From Pseudonocardia sp. DSM 110487 (GTDB lineage: Bacteria > Actinomycetota > Actinomycetes > Mycobacteriales > Pseudonocardiaceae), in NCBI RefSeq assembly GCF_019468565.1, contig NZ_CP080521.1:6324001-6388000 (forward strand): a stretch of 64,000 nucleotides of DNA. Direction: 5' to 3'. The notes under the pieces are model-generated. The model saw only the letters and a list, made by a program, of their open reading frames with translations, had not been told where the DNA came from and did not search any database. This document shows positions 57,525-64,000 of the stretch, piece after piece. Position numbers and translations under genes: made by a program. How positions within the stretch are numbered: position 1 is the first letter of the stretch; each line of letters opens with the position of its first letter.

Positions 57525-59396
57525 TCAGAAAGGCGGGGGTTCGTCCTCGTCGTCGAGTGGGGCGGCCTCGCCGTTCCAGAGGTCGGTGGAGCGGCGGGCG
57601 CGCTCGATCCGCTCGAGCCGGTCGGCGAGGTCCTTGGGAAGGTCACGTTTCGGGGCCTTGTCGGGCGGCAGCTCATCGTCGGGGCGGTAGTCGTAGGGGT
57701 CGCTGTGATACCGGTGCCCGGTCGGCGTGATCCACTGGATCCGGCCGTCCGGCAGCGCCCGCACCGCCCACCCGGGGGCGTGTTTCATCTGGTGCTCGTG
57801 TCCGCAGCAGCCGTGCAGGTTCTTGTCGTTGGTCGGTCCGTCCGGGTAGGGCTCGATGTGATCGAGGTGGCCGTCCAGTGCGCGACGGCGGCAGATGGGA
57901 CTGCGGCAGTACACGTCCCGGGCGCGCACGAAGTCGGCCAGCCCGGCCGGGGGCCGGTAGGTGGTGCGGCCGTAGTCGAGCAGTGTGCCGGACAGCTTGT
58001 CGTAGACGAGGCGTTTGAGGGTGGCGTCGGCCGCGATCTCCCTGGTCAGGTCGGCCGGGATGGCGCCGTATCCGACCAACTCGCAGGGCTGGTCGTCTTT
58101 GCCGATCAGGGTGGAGAACGGCATCAGGACCTGCACGAGGGGCTTGCCCGGGTTCATTGGCCGCGGCGGTGACCCGCCCCCGCCGCCCGGCGGTGCGTGC
58201 CCTCCGGCGCCGCCATCGTCGGACCGGTTCGCGGCGCTGCCGGCTGTGCTGCTTCCGCTGCCGCCGCCCTGGCCGGCATCGGCACCGGCTGCGTTCGCGT
58301 CGGCTGCGTTGGCGTCGGAACTGTCGGTGTCGGCCTCGGCTTCGAAGTCGGTGACAGTGTCGAAGTCGGTGACAGTGTCGAAGTCGGTGACAGTGTCGAA
58401 GTCGGTGACAGTGTCGAAGTCGGTGACAGTGTCGAAGTCGGTGACAGTGTCGAAGTCGGTGACAGTGTCGAAGTCGGTGACAGTGTCCGCCTCACTGTCG
58501 TGGTTGCTGTCGGGGGCGGCCCAGGTGAGGCGGCCGGTGAGCAGGGCGACCATCAGGTCGGCGCGGCGGGCGTCGATGCCGCGGGAGTCGTCCTTGCCGT
58601 AGCCGTGGGCGAGGCGGGTGAGCCACTGGTAGCTGGCGTGGGCGTCGGGTGCGGACAGCAGCGCCCACAGTGTGGCCATGCCGTCGTGTTCCTCGCCGAG
58701 GGAGACGCGGCGGTCGCGGCGGGCGGCCTTGTGCCGTTCGGCGGCGCCTTCGGGGTCGATGCGGATGACGGCCCGTTTCAGGGCGGCCTTCAGCTGGCCC
58801 ACCGTCTGGTCGGGGGCGCGATCGAGCACGCGGCGTTGCACCGCCCGAGCCTTGTCGGCGGACAGGTAGTGGGTGGCGTCGCAGATCGCGCCGACCCGGC
58901 GTTCGTCCAGGCAGCCCTGCTGCCACAACGCGAGGGTTTCCGGCAGCACCTGCTCCAACTGCTGTGCCCGGCCGATGCGGGCCTTGGCGGTCCCGCGGGC
59001 GAGTTTCAGGGCGAGTCCGACCTCGTCGGGGGCGAACCGGCTCATCGTGCAGGGTTTGTCGGTGGCGACCATGGTGGGGTCGTCGCCGGGGCGGCGGCGG
59101 GCGAACTCGGCCAGCAGCCGGGCCTGGCGGGCTTGGGCCCAGGCGGTGAGGCGTTCGAATCCGACCATCGCGTCGATCAGCTGCGCGTCGCTCAGCCCGT
59201 CCTCGCACTGGGTGTCGGTGTCGATTTCCAGGGCGAAGAACCCGGAGGGGCTGGTGTTGCCGAAGGTTTGGTCGTCCCCGCCCTGGCGCAGTTCGCGTTC
59301 GATCGCCGCCCAGGCGAAGGCGTCCTCCAGCTCGGTGTCGACCGGGGTAGCGGGGTCGTCGGCGATCGCCGCGGACCCACAGCCGGTATCGAACAT
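57525..59396 (-). CDS. DUF222/13E12-type HNH endonuclease-domain protein with tandem repeat
   Basis: 623 residues from the ATG at 59396. N-terminal DUF222 region (about 20-300): ERLTAWAQARQARLLAEFARR, ALKLARGTAKARIGRAQQLEQVLPETLALWQQG. A low-complexity linker holds eight perfect DTVTDF hexapeptides (58342-58485) and then an Ala/Gly-rich run. The C-terminal HNH region has VYCRSPICRRRALDGHLDHIEPYPDG, NLHGCCGHEHQMKH and WITPTGHRYHSDP. Proteins of this kind occur in many copies in actinomycete genomes and behave like a mobile repeat family; the biological role is unproven. No partner gene is evident. Confidence 0.87.
   Translation of the reverse strand: MFDTGCGSAAIADDPATPVDTELEDAFAWAAIERELRQGGDDQTFGNTSPSGFFALEIDTDTQCEDGLSDAQLIDAMVGFERLTAWAQARQARLLAEFARRRPGDDPTMVATDKPCTMSRFAPDEVGLALKLARGTAKARIGRAQQLEQVLPETLALWQQGCLDERRVGAICDATHYLSADKARAVQRRVLDRAPDQTVGQLKAALKRAVIRIDPEGAAERHKAARRDRRVSLGEEHDGMATLWALLSAPDAHASYQWLTRLAHGYGKDDSRGIDARRADLMVALLTGRLTWAAPDSNHDSEADTVTDFDTVTDFDTVTDFDTVTDFDTVTDFDTVTDFDTVTDFDTVTDFEAEADTDSSDANAADANAAGADAGQGGGSGSSTAGSAANRSDDGGAGGHAPPGGGGGSPPRPMNPGKPLVQVLMPFSTLIGKDDQPCELVGYGAIPADLTREIAADATLKRLVYDKLSGTLLDYGRTTYRPPAGLADFVRARDVYCRSPICRRRALDGHLDHIEPYPDGPTNDKNLHGCCGHEHQMKHAPGWAVRALPDGRIQWITPTGHRYHSDPYDYRPDDELPPDKAPKRDLPKDLADRLERIERARRSTDLWNGEAAPLDDEDEPPPF
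58342..58485. repeat. 18-bp tandem repeat, eight perfect units, in frame in the HNH gene
   Basis: TCGAAGTCGGTGACAGTG repeated eight times with no mismatch, encoding DTVTDF on the minus strand. Because 18 is a multiple of three, gain or loss of units changes linker length without shifting the frame. The absence of any synonymous difference points to recent expansion. Confidence 0.95.
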
Positions 59397-59726
59397 ATGT
59401 TCGAGTCTAGCAGGATGTGATCGCGGTCGCAAGGATCACGATCGCAGCCACCCCCGACAGGAGCAGTGGCGTCACGGTCCTCCAAGGAGGCGCGGTCCCA
59501 CCTCACGGGCCTGCCCGCGCACGCCGACGCTCCCCGCCGACGGGAGCAGCGGCTCCAGCAGCGCCCACGGCCCGTCGGTCATCGTCGAACCGGAGTGGAA
59601 GTGCCGCGGTGAGGGACGGACACCACCCCGCGCCCCGCGACCGCTTCACCGAGGTGCCCGGACGCCCCTGCCGGCACGCGCTCCGTTCTGCCGCGGTGCT
59701 CCCGTTCACCGGCGTATTTCGGTCAG
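59397..59726. other. Intergenic gap without a supported gene
   Basis: 330 bp between the cyclase stop and the HNH start. Short frames exist on both strands but lack ribosome sites or family resemblance. A block near 59680-59710 (CTCCGTTCTGCCGCGG) is unremarkable. I see no hairpin strong enough to call a terminator. Confidence 0.4.
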
Positions 59727-60974
59727 CTAGCCAAGAGCCAACGGCGGCGTGTTGCCGCACGTTGCGCCTTCGGCGTACTGCGGGGTCACGGCGAAGACGA
59801 ACTCGTACACCCGATCATTTCCGGGGCCATCGGTCACATAGGACTCGCCGATACGAATCCCGTTGCGCATGAGCAGTTCCTGGTGCACCGGAAAGGCCGT
59901 TCCGTCATTGTTCACCGGGCTGCCGAGCACCTCGAGCGCCCACGTGTCGCTCCCGATGATGGCTGGCCGGAACTGGGCCAGCCAGCGGGCCTCGCGCAGG
60001 TAGATGCCCGGCATCCCGTTCGCCGCCTCCCAGCGCGCGATGTCCGCGGGGTCACGTCGAGCCAGTAGCTGGTTCCAGCCCGTGCGCAACAGCACGACGT
60101 CGCCCCGCTCGATCGCGCCTATCCCGCCGAGTTCCATGGCCGCGGTGAGATCCTCGACGGTGATCCGGTAGGTCTCGCGCAGCAGCGGCTTGCCGTTGGT
60201 CGCGGGTTCGGCGAGGTCGCCCGCCGGGCCGTTCGCGAGCTTGACGCCGAGCACGTCCAGGAGCACGCCGCGGGTCACGACCGGACCCATGTGCTCGTTA
60301 CCGAGTCTGCTGGTTCCATGGCCCTCGGCGATGTCGGGCCCACGCAAGCCGTTGTAATAGAACTCGGCCGCGCCGATGTGGTTGAGATTGTCCAGCTGAC
60401 TCGCGATCTGGTACGTGGTCGCCAACGGCACCGGGTGCTTCGGAGACAGCTCGGCCACGAACCGCTCCTCGTGATAGCTGAGCTTGTTGGCAGCCAGCGG
60501 TTCGGTGCTCATCACTATCCCGCCGCCGTCCTGATACCCCGGCGGAGGCTGATACCCGCTGATCGTGAGCCGCTGCTCGTAGGTTCGGCGGGGATCGGTC
60601 TTGAACGCCGGGAAACCGTTCCACATCAGCTCCCCCAGGTTGTACGTCCGAACCTCGGGGCGAGCGCCCAGCACCGCCAGCGCCGCCGCCGTCTTCTCCG
60701 GGGTCACCTCGTTGAACGCACCCCGCTGGTCGTCGGGGCCATACCGGCTCGGTGCCCAGTCCCCCAGGTTCGCCGGGTCGCTGTAGTCGAACGGCGTGTC
60801 GTCGAAGTCAGTCGGTGGGGCATCTCGGGAGGCCCCGATCGCGGTCGCCGAATCCAGCCCGACCCCGGCGATCGCCGCGACACCGACGGCGCCCGCAGCA
60901 CCGGCCATCCGGATCGTGTCGCGCCGGCCGAACTGATGCTTGCTGAGGAAGTTGCGGAGCAGGTCAGGATTCAT
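59727..60974 (-). CDS. Tat-exported cyclase-family (kynurenine formamidase-like) protein
   Basis: 415 residues. Twin-arginine signal FGRRDTIRMAGAAGAVGVAAIAG (R17-R18), so it should be exported folded. The cyclase fold follows: YNLGELMWNGFPAFKTDPRRTYEQRLTI, ASQLDNLNHIGAAEFYYNGL, VVTRGVLLDVLGVK, GDVVLLRTGWNQLLAR, WLAQFRPAIIGSDTWALEVLGSP, PVHQELLMRNGIRIGESYV and YEFVFAVTPQ. The metal motif, normally H-x-G-T-H-x-D-x-x-x-H, reads A-S-Q-L-D-N-L-N-H here: Asp and last His are kept, the first two ligands are not. A variant hydrolase of an exported or environmental compound is likely. Confidence 0.8.
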   Translation of the reverse strand: MNPDLLRNFLSKHQFGRRDTIRMAGAAGAVGVAAIAGVGLDSATAIGASRDAPPTDFDDTPFDYSDPANLGDWAPSRYGPDDQRGAFNEVTPEKTAAALAVLGARPEVRTYNLGELMWNGFPAFKTDPRRTYEQRLTISGYQPPPGYQDGGGIVMSTEPLAANKLSYHEERFVAELSPKHPVPLATTYQIASQLDNLNHIGAAEFYYNGLRGPDIAEGHGTSRLGNEHMGPVVTRGVLLDVLGVKLANGPAGDLAEPATNGKPLLRETYRITVEDLTAAMELGGIGAIERGDVVLLRTGWNQLLARRDPADIARWEAANGMPGIYLREARWLAQFRPAIIGSDTWALEVLGSPVNNDGTAFPVHQELLMRNGIRIGESYVTDGPGNDRVYEFVFAVTPQYAEGATCGNTPPLALG

Positions 60975-61143
60975 GGTCGCCTCCCAGCCGCGGTCGCAGG
61001 CCGTTTCCGTCCGGACAGGACACGCGCTCGAACTACATGCCCCAGAGGACGAGGACGTACACGCGTTGCTGGCTGGCGCACCCGATGCCGAGCACCTGGA
61101 GCTCCCAGGCGCCGCGCCGTCGAGGCTGTTGCTGGTCGAGTGC

Positions 61144-61171
61144 CCGACGGTCGTCCAGATTCCGTAACGCT
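61144..61171. repeat. 28-bp conserved motif, copy 2
   Basis: Same motif as 56233-56260 with two mismatches. It lies 8 bp after the PaaX stop and 170 bp upstream of the cyclase start on the transcribed strand. The rest of the 204-bp gap (60975-61178) shows no clear gene. Confidence 0.45.
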
Positions 61172-61178
61172 CAGCAGT

Positions 61179-62000
61179 TCAGGAGGCCTGCGCGAGCTCC
61201 CCGAGCACCCCGTCCACGTACGCCTCGGCGGGCGCGCGCAGCAGCCCGTGGGCCTCGAGGAACACCTCGTGGGCCGCCCGGCCCGACCAGCCCTCCGGCA
61301 GCAGTTCCGGCGGTAGGTCGGGGTCGCGGAAGGGGAAGCGCCGGTAGTCGTGCACCAGCCGCATCCGCGCCACGAGGGCCTCCCGCCCCGCGAGCCCGTG
61401 GCGGTAGGCGGCGAGGCGGGGCCGGTACTCCGCCAGCAGGACCGCGTAGTCGCGGTCGAGCCCGGCGAGGTCCCACGCGCGGCTCGCCATGTCGCGGTCG
61501 GCGGCCGGCCCGTCCGACCGGGACCGGAGCACGTCCAGCCGCACCGAGGCGTGCTCGGCGATGTGGCTGCGCACCTCGGGTGTGCGATCGTGCGGGCTGA
61601 TCCAGACCGACGGGGCAAGTGGCCCGAACCCCAGCCACGCCAGCTGCTTGCGCAGCCCCTCGCGCAGCGCCCGCTCGGTCTCGGGAACCTGGTAGATCAC
61701 GGTGTGCCACTGCCCGTCCCACGGCCCGGTGGCACGGTCGAAGATCCGGGACCGGCCTTCGTCGAGCAGCCGCCACGCCGTGCCGGTGAGCACGTAGACG
61801 GTCTCGCGCCCGTCGCGGCGACTGTCGAGCCAGCCCTCCTTGCGCAGCCGAGCGGCCACCACCCGCACCGTGGGCTCCGGGACGTCGAAGCAGGCCATGA
61901 GCGCCACGAGCGCTCGCAGCCGGACCTCGCCGCCCCGGTAGCGCAGGTAGTCGCCGAACAGGTCGAACACGAGCGAACGCGCTTTCACGCAGGTCAGCAT
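61179..62000 (-). CDS. PaaX-family transcriptional regulator
   Basis: 273 residues from the ATG at 62000. PaaX layout: N-terminal winged HTH with SLVFDLFGDYLRYRGGEVRLRALVALMACFDVPEPTVRVVAARLRKEGWLDSRRDGRETVYVLT; central domain with WDGQWHTVIYQVPETERALREGLRKQLAWLGFGPLAPSVWISPHD; C-terminal part with RRFPFRDPDLPPELLPEGWSGRAAHEVF. PaaX proteins repress phenylacetate and related aromatic pathways and respond to aryl-CoA. It may regulate the aryl-CoA operon at 49.6-56.2 kb or the cyclase just downstream; the shared 28-bp motif near both is suggestive only. Confidence 0.88.
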   Translation of the reverse strand: MLTCVKARSLVFDLFGDYLRYRGGEVRLRALVALMACFDVPEPTVRVVAARLRKEGWLDSRRDGRETVYVLTGTAWRLLDEGRSRIFDRATGPWDGQWHTVIYQVPETERALREGLRKQLAWLGFGPLAPSVWISPHDRTPEVRSHIAEHASVRLDVLRSRSDGPAADRDMASRAWDLAGLDRDYAVLLAEYRPRLAAYRHGLAGREALVARMRLVHDYRRFPFRDPDLPPELLPEGWSGRAAHEVFLEAHGLLRAPAEAYVDGVLGELAQAS

Positions 62001-62204
62001 ATCCGTGACATGAGACAGACGGGCGTCGCGCGATCGTCCGGAACCGCCGAAGGCCGCCCAGAAGCGCACCGCGAAACAGCCGGGCTACTGATCCATTCGC
62101 GAGCGCTCCGTCAACACTTGGACCAGCCGGTGTTCCTGGCGCGCGCCAGGGGGCAAGCTACCAACGCTCATCCGAGCGGCGACGACGTGCCACGAGTGAT
62201 CCCG

Positions 62205-62534
62205 ATGATCCAGTGCCACTACGGCGTACCTTCAGCCGATATCTGGAAGTCCGGCGACGACTGTGTCGGGATCAGCGAGGGAGCATACGACTTCGGGCTT
62301 CCCGCCTTCGGCGCGGTGATGCGCGTCATCGACGAGCAGAACCGGTCCGCGGCGGACAAGTGCGACCCGAACGGGGAGCCGGCGACCGTCGGCGTGCTGC
62401 TGACGATGACCGACCCCTTCGCCGGCAGCCGCGCACTCCACGAACTCGAAGGCATGGCCGCAGGGCAGCGCATGGCCAATGGAACGGGCTGCCTGCACCC
62501 CGTGAAACTCGTCGTGGGGCTGGCTGCCATGTGA
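62205..62534 (+). CDS. Orphan ORF of unknown function, possibly a fragment
   Basis: 109 residues from the ATG at 62205 (a GTG at 62187 is also in frame). Codon use is G/C-ending throughout and the composition is protein-like (SEGAYDFGLPAFGAVMRVID, TVGVLLTMTDPFAGSRAL, ANGTGCLHPVKLVVG), with four Cys. No ribosome site is evident, and I do not recognise a family. Given the remnants on both sides, it may be part of a once longer gene. Confidence 0.35.
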   Translation: MIQCHYGVPSADIWKSGDDCVGISEGAYDFGLPAFGAVMRVIDEQNRSAADKCDPNGEPATVGVLLTMTDPFAGSRALHELEGMAAGQRMANGTGCLHPVKLVVGLAAM

Positions 62535-62615
62535 CGGCTGCGCGTGCGGCGGGGGGCAGTTCTGCCCAAGTGATCGGCGGCATCGACATGGGGAGAGCCC
62601 CCTTGTGAACCGAGG

Positions 62616-62830
62616 TCAGAATGTGGCGATCGGGTCGACCGGGCTGCCGGACGTACCGGCGAAGCGGACTGGCGCAACCGCGAGGTGGAAGTCCCACTGG
62701 CCGAGCTCGGCAGCCGTCGTCGCGCACACCTCCACGTCGCAGTTGTCGAGCATCCACAGACCCACCGCGACGAGGCCCACGGCGTGAACCGGCATCAACA
62801 CGTCGTCGTACCCCGACGGCTGAACGCCCT
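62616..62830 (-). pseudogene. 3' remnant of a cyclase-family gene, fused behind LacI
   Basis: About 70 codons ending at TGA (62616). The segment GYDDVLMPVHAVGLVAVG, WDFHLAVAPVRFAG and TSGSPVDPIATF matches the C-terminal end of cyclase/kynurenine-formamidase proteins (typically ...APPL-x-x-x-G-A-x-G-S-P-x-N-P-x-A). Nothing of the N-terminal two thirds is present; upstream sequence is LacI coding in another frame. It is a different paralogue from the intact cyclase at 59727. Confidence 0.6.
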
Positions 62831-63877
62831 GGGGGGTGTCGGCGACGAGATCAGCGGGCCCGCCGGTGGCGCGGTGCTGTCCCGGACCATCAACCTCGTT
62901 GGCATGGTCTCCAGCCGGGACGACGTGGTCCCCTCCAGCTGGGCGAGCAGCAGGCGCATGGCCGCCCGCCCCATCTCGTAGGTCGGGATCGCGACCGTCG
63001 TGAGGGTGGGCCGGACGTACCGCGCGATCGGCGTGTCGTCGAACCCGACCACGGAGACGTCCTCCGGCACGCGGCGCCCGGCGTCGGCGGTCGCGGCGTA
63101 GGCGCCGAGCGCGATCCGGTCGTTCGCGCACAGCAGGGCGGTGGGCGGCGGCACGGCGGCGAGGATCTCCCGCGTGGCTGCGTAGCCGCTCTCCTCGGTG
63201 AAGTCGCCGTACCGCACGACCGGCGCGCCGAGGCCTGCGACCTTCAGCGCATCCCGGTAGCCCTGGGCACGGTCCTGCACGGTAGTGGACGAGGCCGGCC
63301 CGCCGAGGAACGCGACCCGGCGGTGCCCGATCCCGATGAGGTGCTCGGCGGCCTCCCGGCTCGCCGCCACGTTGTCGACGCGCACCGACGGGTGAGCGGT
63401 GAGGTGCCGGCCGACGGCCACCAAGCCCGTGCGGTACGTGCCGAGCACCGCGGTGCGGTCGGGCGCGTCGGCCCAGCCGCCACCGGCCACCACGATCCCG
63501 TCGACGCGGGACTTGATCAGGGTGTCGAGGTAGCCGGAGATCTTGGCGGGGTCCCGGTCGGTGTTGCAGAGCACCACGCGGTAGCCGTGGCTCGACGCCG
63601 CGTCCTCCACGCCCCGAACGAGCGGCGGGTAGTAGGAGTTGGAGATGTCCGGGACGACGAGGCCGATCGCGGACGAGCGCTGCTGCAGCAGGGCGCGCGC
63701 GAGATCATTGGGCCGGTAGCCGAGCTGGTCGATCGCGCGCTCGACCCTGTCCCGGGTCTCCTTGCGCATCGGGACGGCGGCCGAGGCCGGGCTGAGCACG
63801 CGGGACACCGTGGCAACGGATACACCCGCCGCCGCGGCCACGTCCCGGATGCTGACAGCAGCCTTGCTTCTCGGCAT
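62795..63877 (-). CDS. LacI-family transcriptional regulator with an abnormal C-terminal tail
   Basis: 360 residues. N-terminal HTH VSIRDVAAAAGVSVATVSRVLSP and hinge region YRPNDLARALLQQRSSAIGLVVPDISNSYYPPLVRG, then the periplasmic-binding-like effector domain (CNTDRDPAKISGYLDTLIKSRVDGIVV, TALLCANDRIALGAYAATADAGRRVPEDVSVVGFDDTPIARYVRPTLTTV). The normal end would be near RDSTAPP (about 62864). The last 22 residues are out-of-frame reading of the cyclase remnant, replacing the native stop. It starts 13 bp after the zinc alcohol dehydrogenase stop, so the two form an operon for sugar or polyol use. Confidence 0.87.
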   Translation of the reverse strand: MPRSKAAVSIRDVAAAAGVSVATVSRVLSPASAAVPMRKETRDRVERAIDQLGYRPNDLARALLQQRSSAIGLVVPDISNSYYPPLVRGVEDAASSHGYRVVLCNTDRDPAKISGYLDTLIKSRVDGIVVAGGGWADAPDRTAVLGTYRTGLVAVGRHLTAHPSVRVDNVAASREAAEHLIGIGHRRVAFLGGPASSTTVQDRAQGYRDALKVAGLGAPVVRYGDFTEESGYAATREILAAVPPPTALLCANDRIALGAYAATADAGRRVPEDVSVVGFDDTPIARYVRPTLTTVAIPTYEMGRAAMRLLLAQLEGTTSSRLETMPTRLMVRDSTAPPAGPLISSPTPPRAFSRRGTTTC

Positions 63878-63890
63878 CGACCCATCGTCC

Positions 63891-64000
63891 TCAGGGAACC
63901 AGCACGACCTTCATCGGGTCACCCTCGCGCTCACGCACCACGCGGAACGCCTCGGCGATGTCCTCGAGCGGGAACCGGTGGCTGACGAGCTCCTCGCCGC
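63891..64000 (-). CDS. Zinc-binding alcohol/sorbitol dehydrogenase, C-terminal end only
   Basis: 36 codons remain, the rest lying beyond the right edge. They read GEELVSHRFPLEDIAEAFRV and then REREGDPMKVVLVP, the typical end of medium-chain Zn dehydrogenases of the sorbitol/threonine dehydrogenase type. The gene is upstream of lacI on the same strand. Confidence 0.75.
   Translation of the reverse strand, partial: GEELVSHRFPLEDIAEAFRVVREREGDPMKVVLVP

Noticed and set aside
58342..58485. CRISPR-like repeat array
   Set aside because: Units are 18 bp in direct tandem without spacers and lie in frame in a coding region; there are no cas genes.
59503..59760. Small minus-strand frame between HNH and cyclase genes
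   Set aside because: No ribosome site or similarity; overlaps the cyclase end and is Arg/Ala/Gly-rich like other shadows.
60940..61167. 75-codon plus-strand frame spanning the cyclase start and the 28-bp motif
   Set aside because: Half of it is antisense to the Tat signal of the cyclase. The second half is protein-like but has no start of its own; kept only as a caveat for the 28-bp motif.
1..64000. tRNA, rRNA, prophage, integrase or plasmid origin signals
   Set aside because: None were recognised by eye; tRNA detection without a tool is not exhaustive.

Overview
The window is very GC-rich with strong third-position GC bias, many GTG/TTG starts and 4-bp ATGA/GTGA gene overlaps. Its contents (NAD-glutamate dehydrogenase of about 1,600 residues, a DUF222/13E12-type HNH protein, actinobacterial PQQ genes, rifamycin phosphotransferase, GntR/TetR/LysR/PaaX regulators) point to an actinomycete chromosome. 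A Pseudonocardia-like member of the Pseudonocardiaceae is my best guess; this is inferred from gene content, not from a search. I found no rRNA or tRNA gene, no CRISPR array and no complete transposon. Most of the window is accessory catabolism and transport.

Layout. 1-3.5 kb: an acid-sugar or hydroxy-acid uptake and dehydration locus (ABC binding lipoprotein, FadR-type GntR regulator, enolase-superfamily dehydratase) with matching operators ahead of both transcription units. 3.6-5.7 kb: two alpha/beta hydrolases and a small conserved protein. 5.7-6.9 kb: a gene-free stretch with tandem hairpins and a large imperfect inverted repeat. 6.9-10 kb: a MarR-TetR-aldo/keto reductase unit divergent from an SDR, with two palindromic operators between. 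10-19.1 kb: the centrepiece, a PQQ operon on the minus strand with formaldehyde-dehydrogenase-like ADH, PQQ-associated cupredoxin-like protein, PQQ alcohol dehydrogenase, pqqA, B, C, D, E and a cation exchanger, divergent from a GAF/LytTR regulator. The alcohol dehydrogenase has the extra metal-site Asp typical of lanthanide-dependent enzymes. 19.1-22 kb: peroxiredoxin, universal stress protein and amino-acid permease. 22.3-27.6 kb: a LysR-controlled aconitase-X operon (FAD oxidoreductase, MFS carrier, AcnX large and small subunits). 27.7-32.5 kb: NAD-glutamate dehydrogenase. 32.6-37.1 kb: a hydrolase, a VOC protein and rifamycin phosphotransferase. 37.2-44.1 kb: a LysR-linked operon with 2-hydroxyacid dehydrogenase, muconate-cycloisomerase-like enzyme, ABC importer without its own ATPase, and TIM-barrel isomerase. 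44.8-49.6 kb: an AztABCD-type zinc import system with two AztD-like propellers and a Zur-like box. 49.6-56.2 kb: an aromatic-acid operon resembling the salicylyl-AMP/salicylyl-CoA route to gentisate. 56.2-64 kb: a worn region with gene remnants, a DUF222-HNH protein carrying a perfect 18-bp tandem repeat, a Tat-exported cyclase, PaaX, LacI and the end of a zinc alcohol dehydrogenase.

How the parts fit. The PQQ module contains precursor peptide, maturation enzymes, an apo-enzyme with metal site, a candidate electron-transfer partner, an enzyme for the aldehyde product, a candidate Ca2+ (or other metal) exchanger and a candidate sensor. The least explained structure is a 70-bp element of four 10-bp half-sites, found twice (27588-27657 and 49542-49611). 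Both copies lie between convergent genes, and both supply the last codons and stop of the gene they end.
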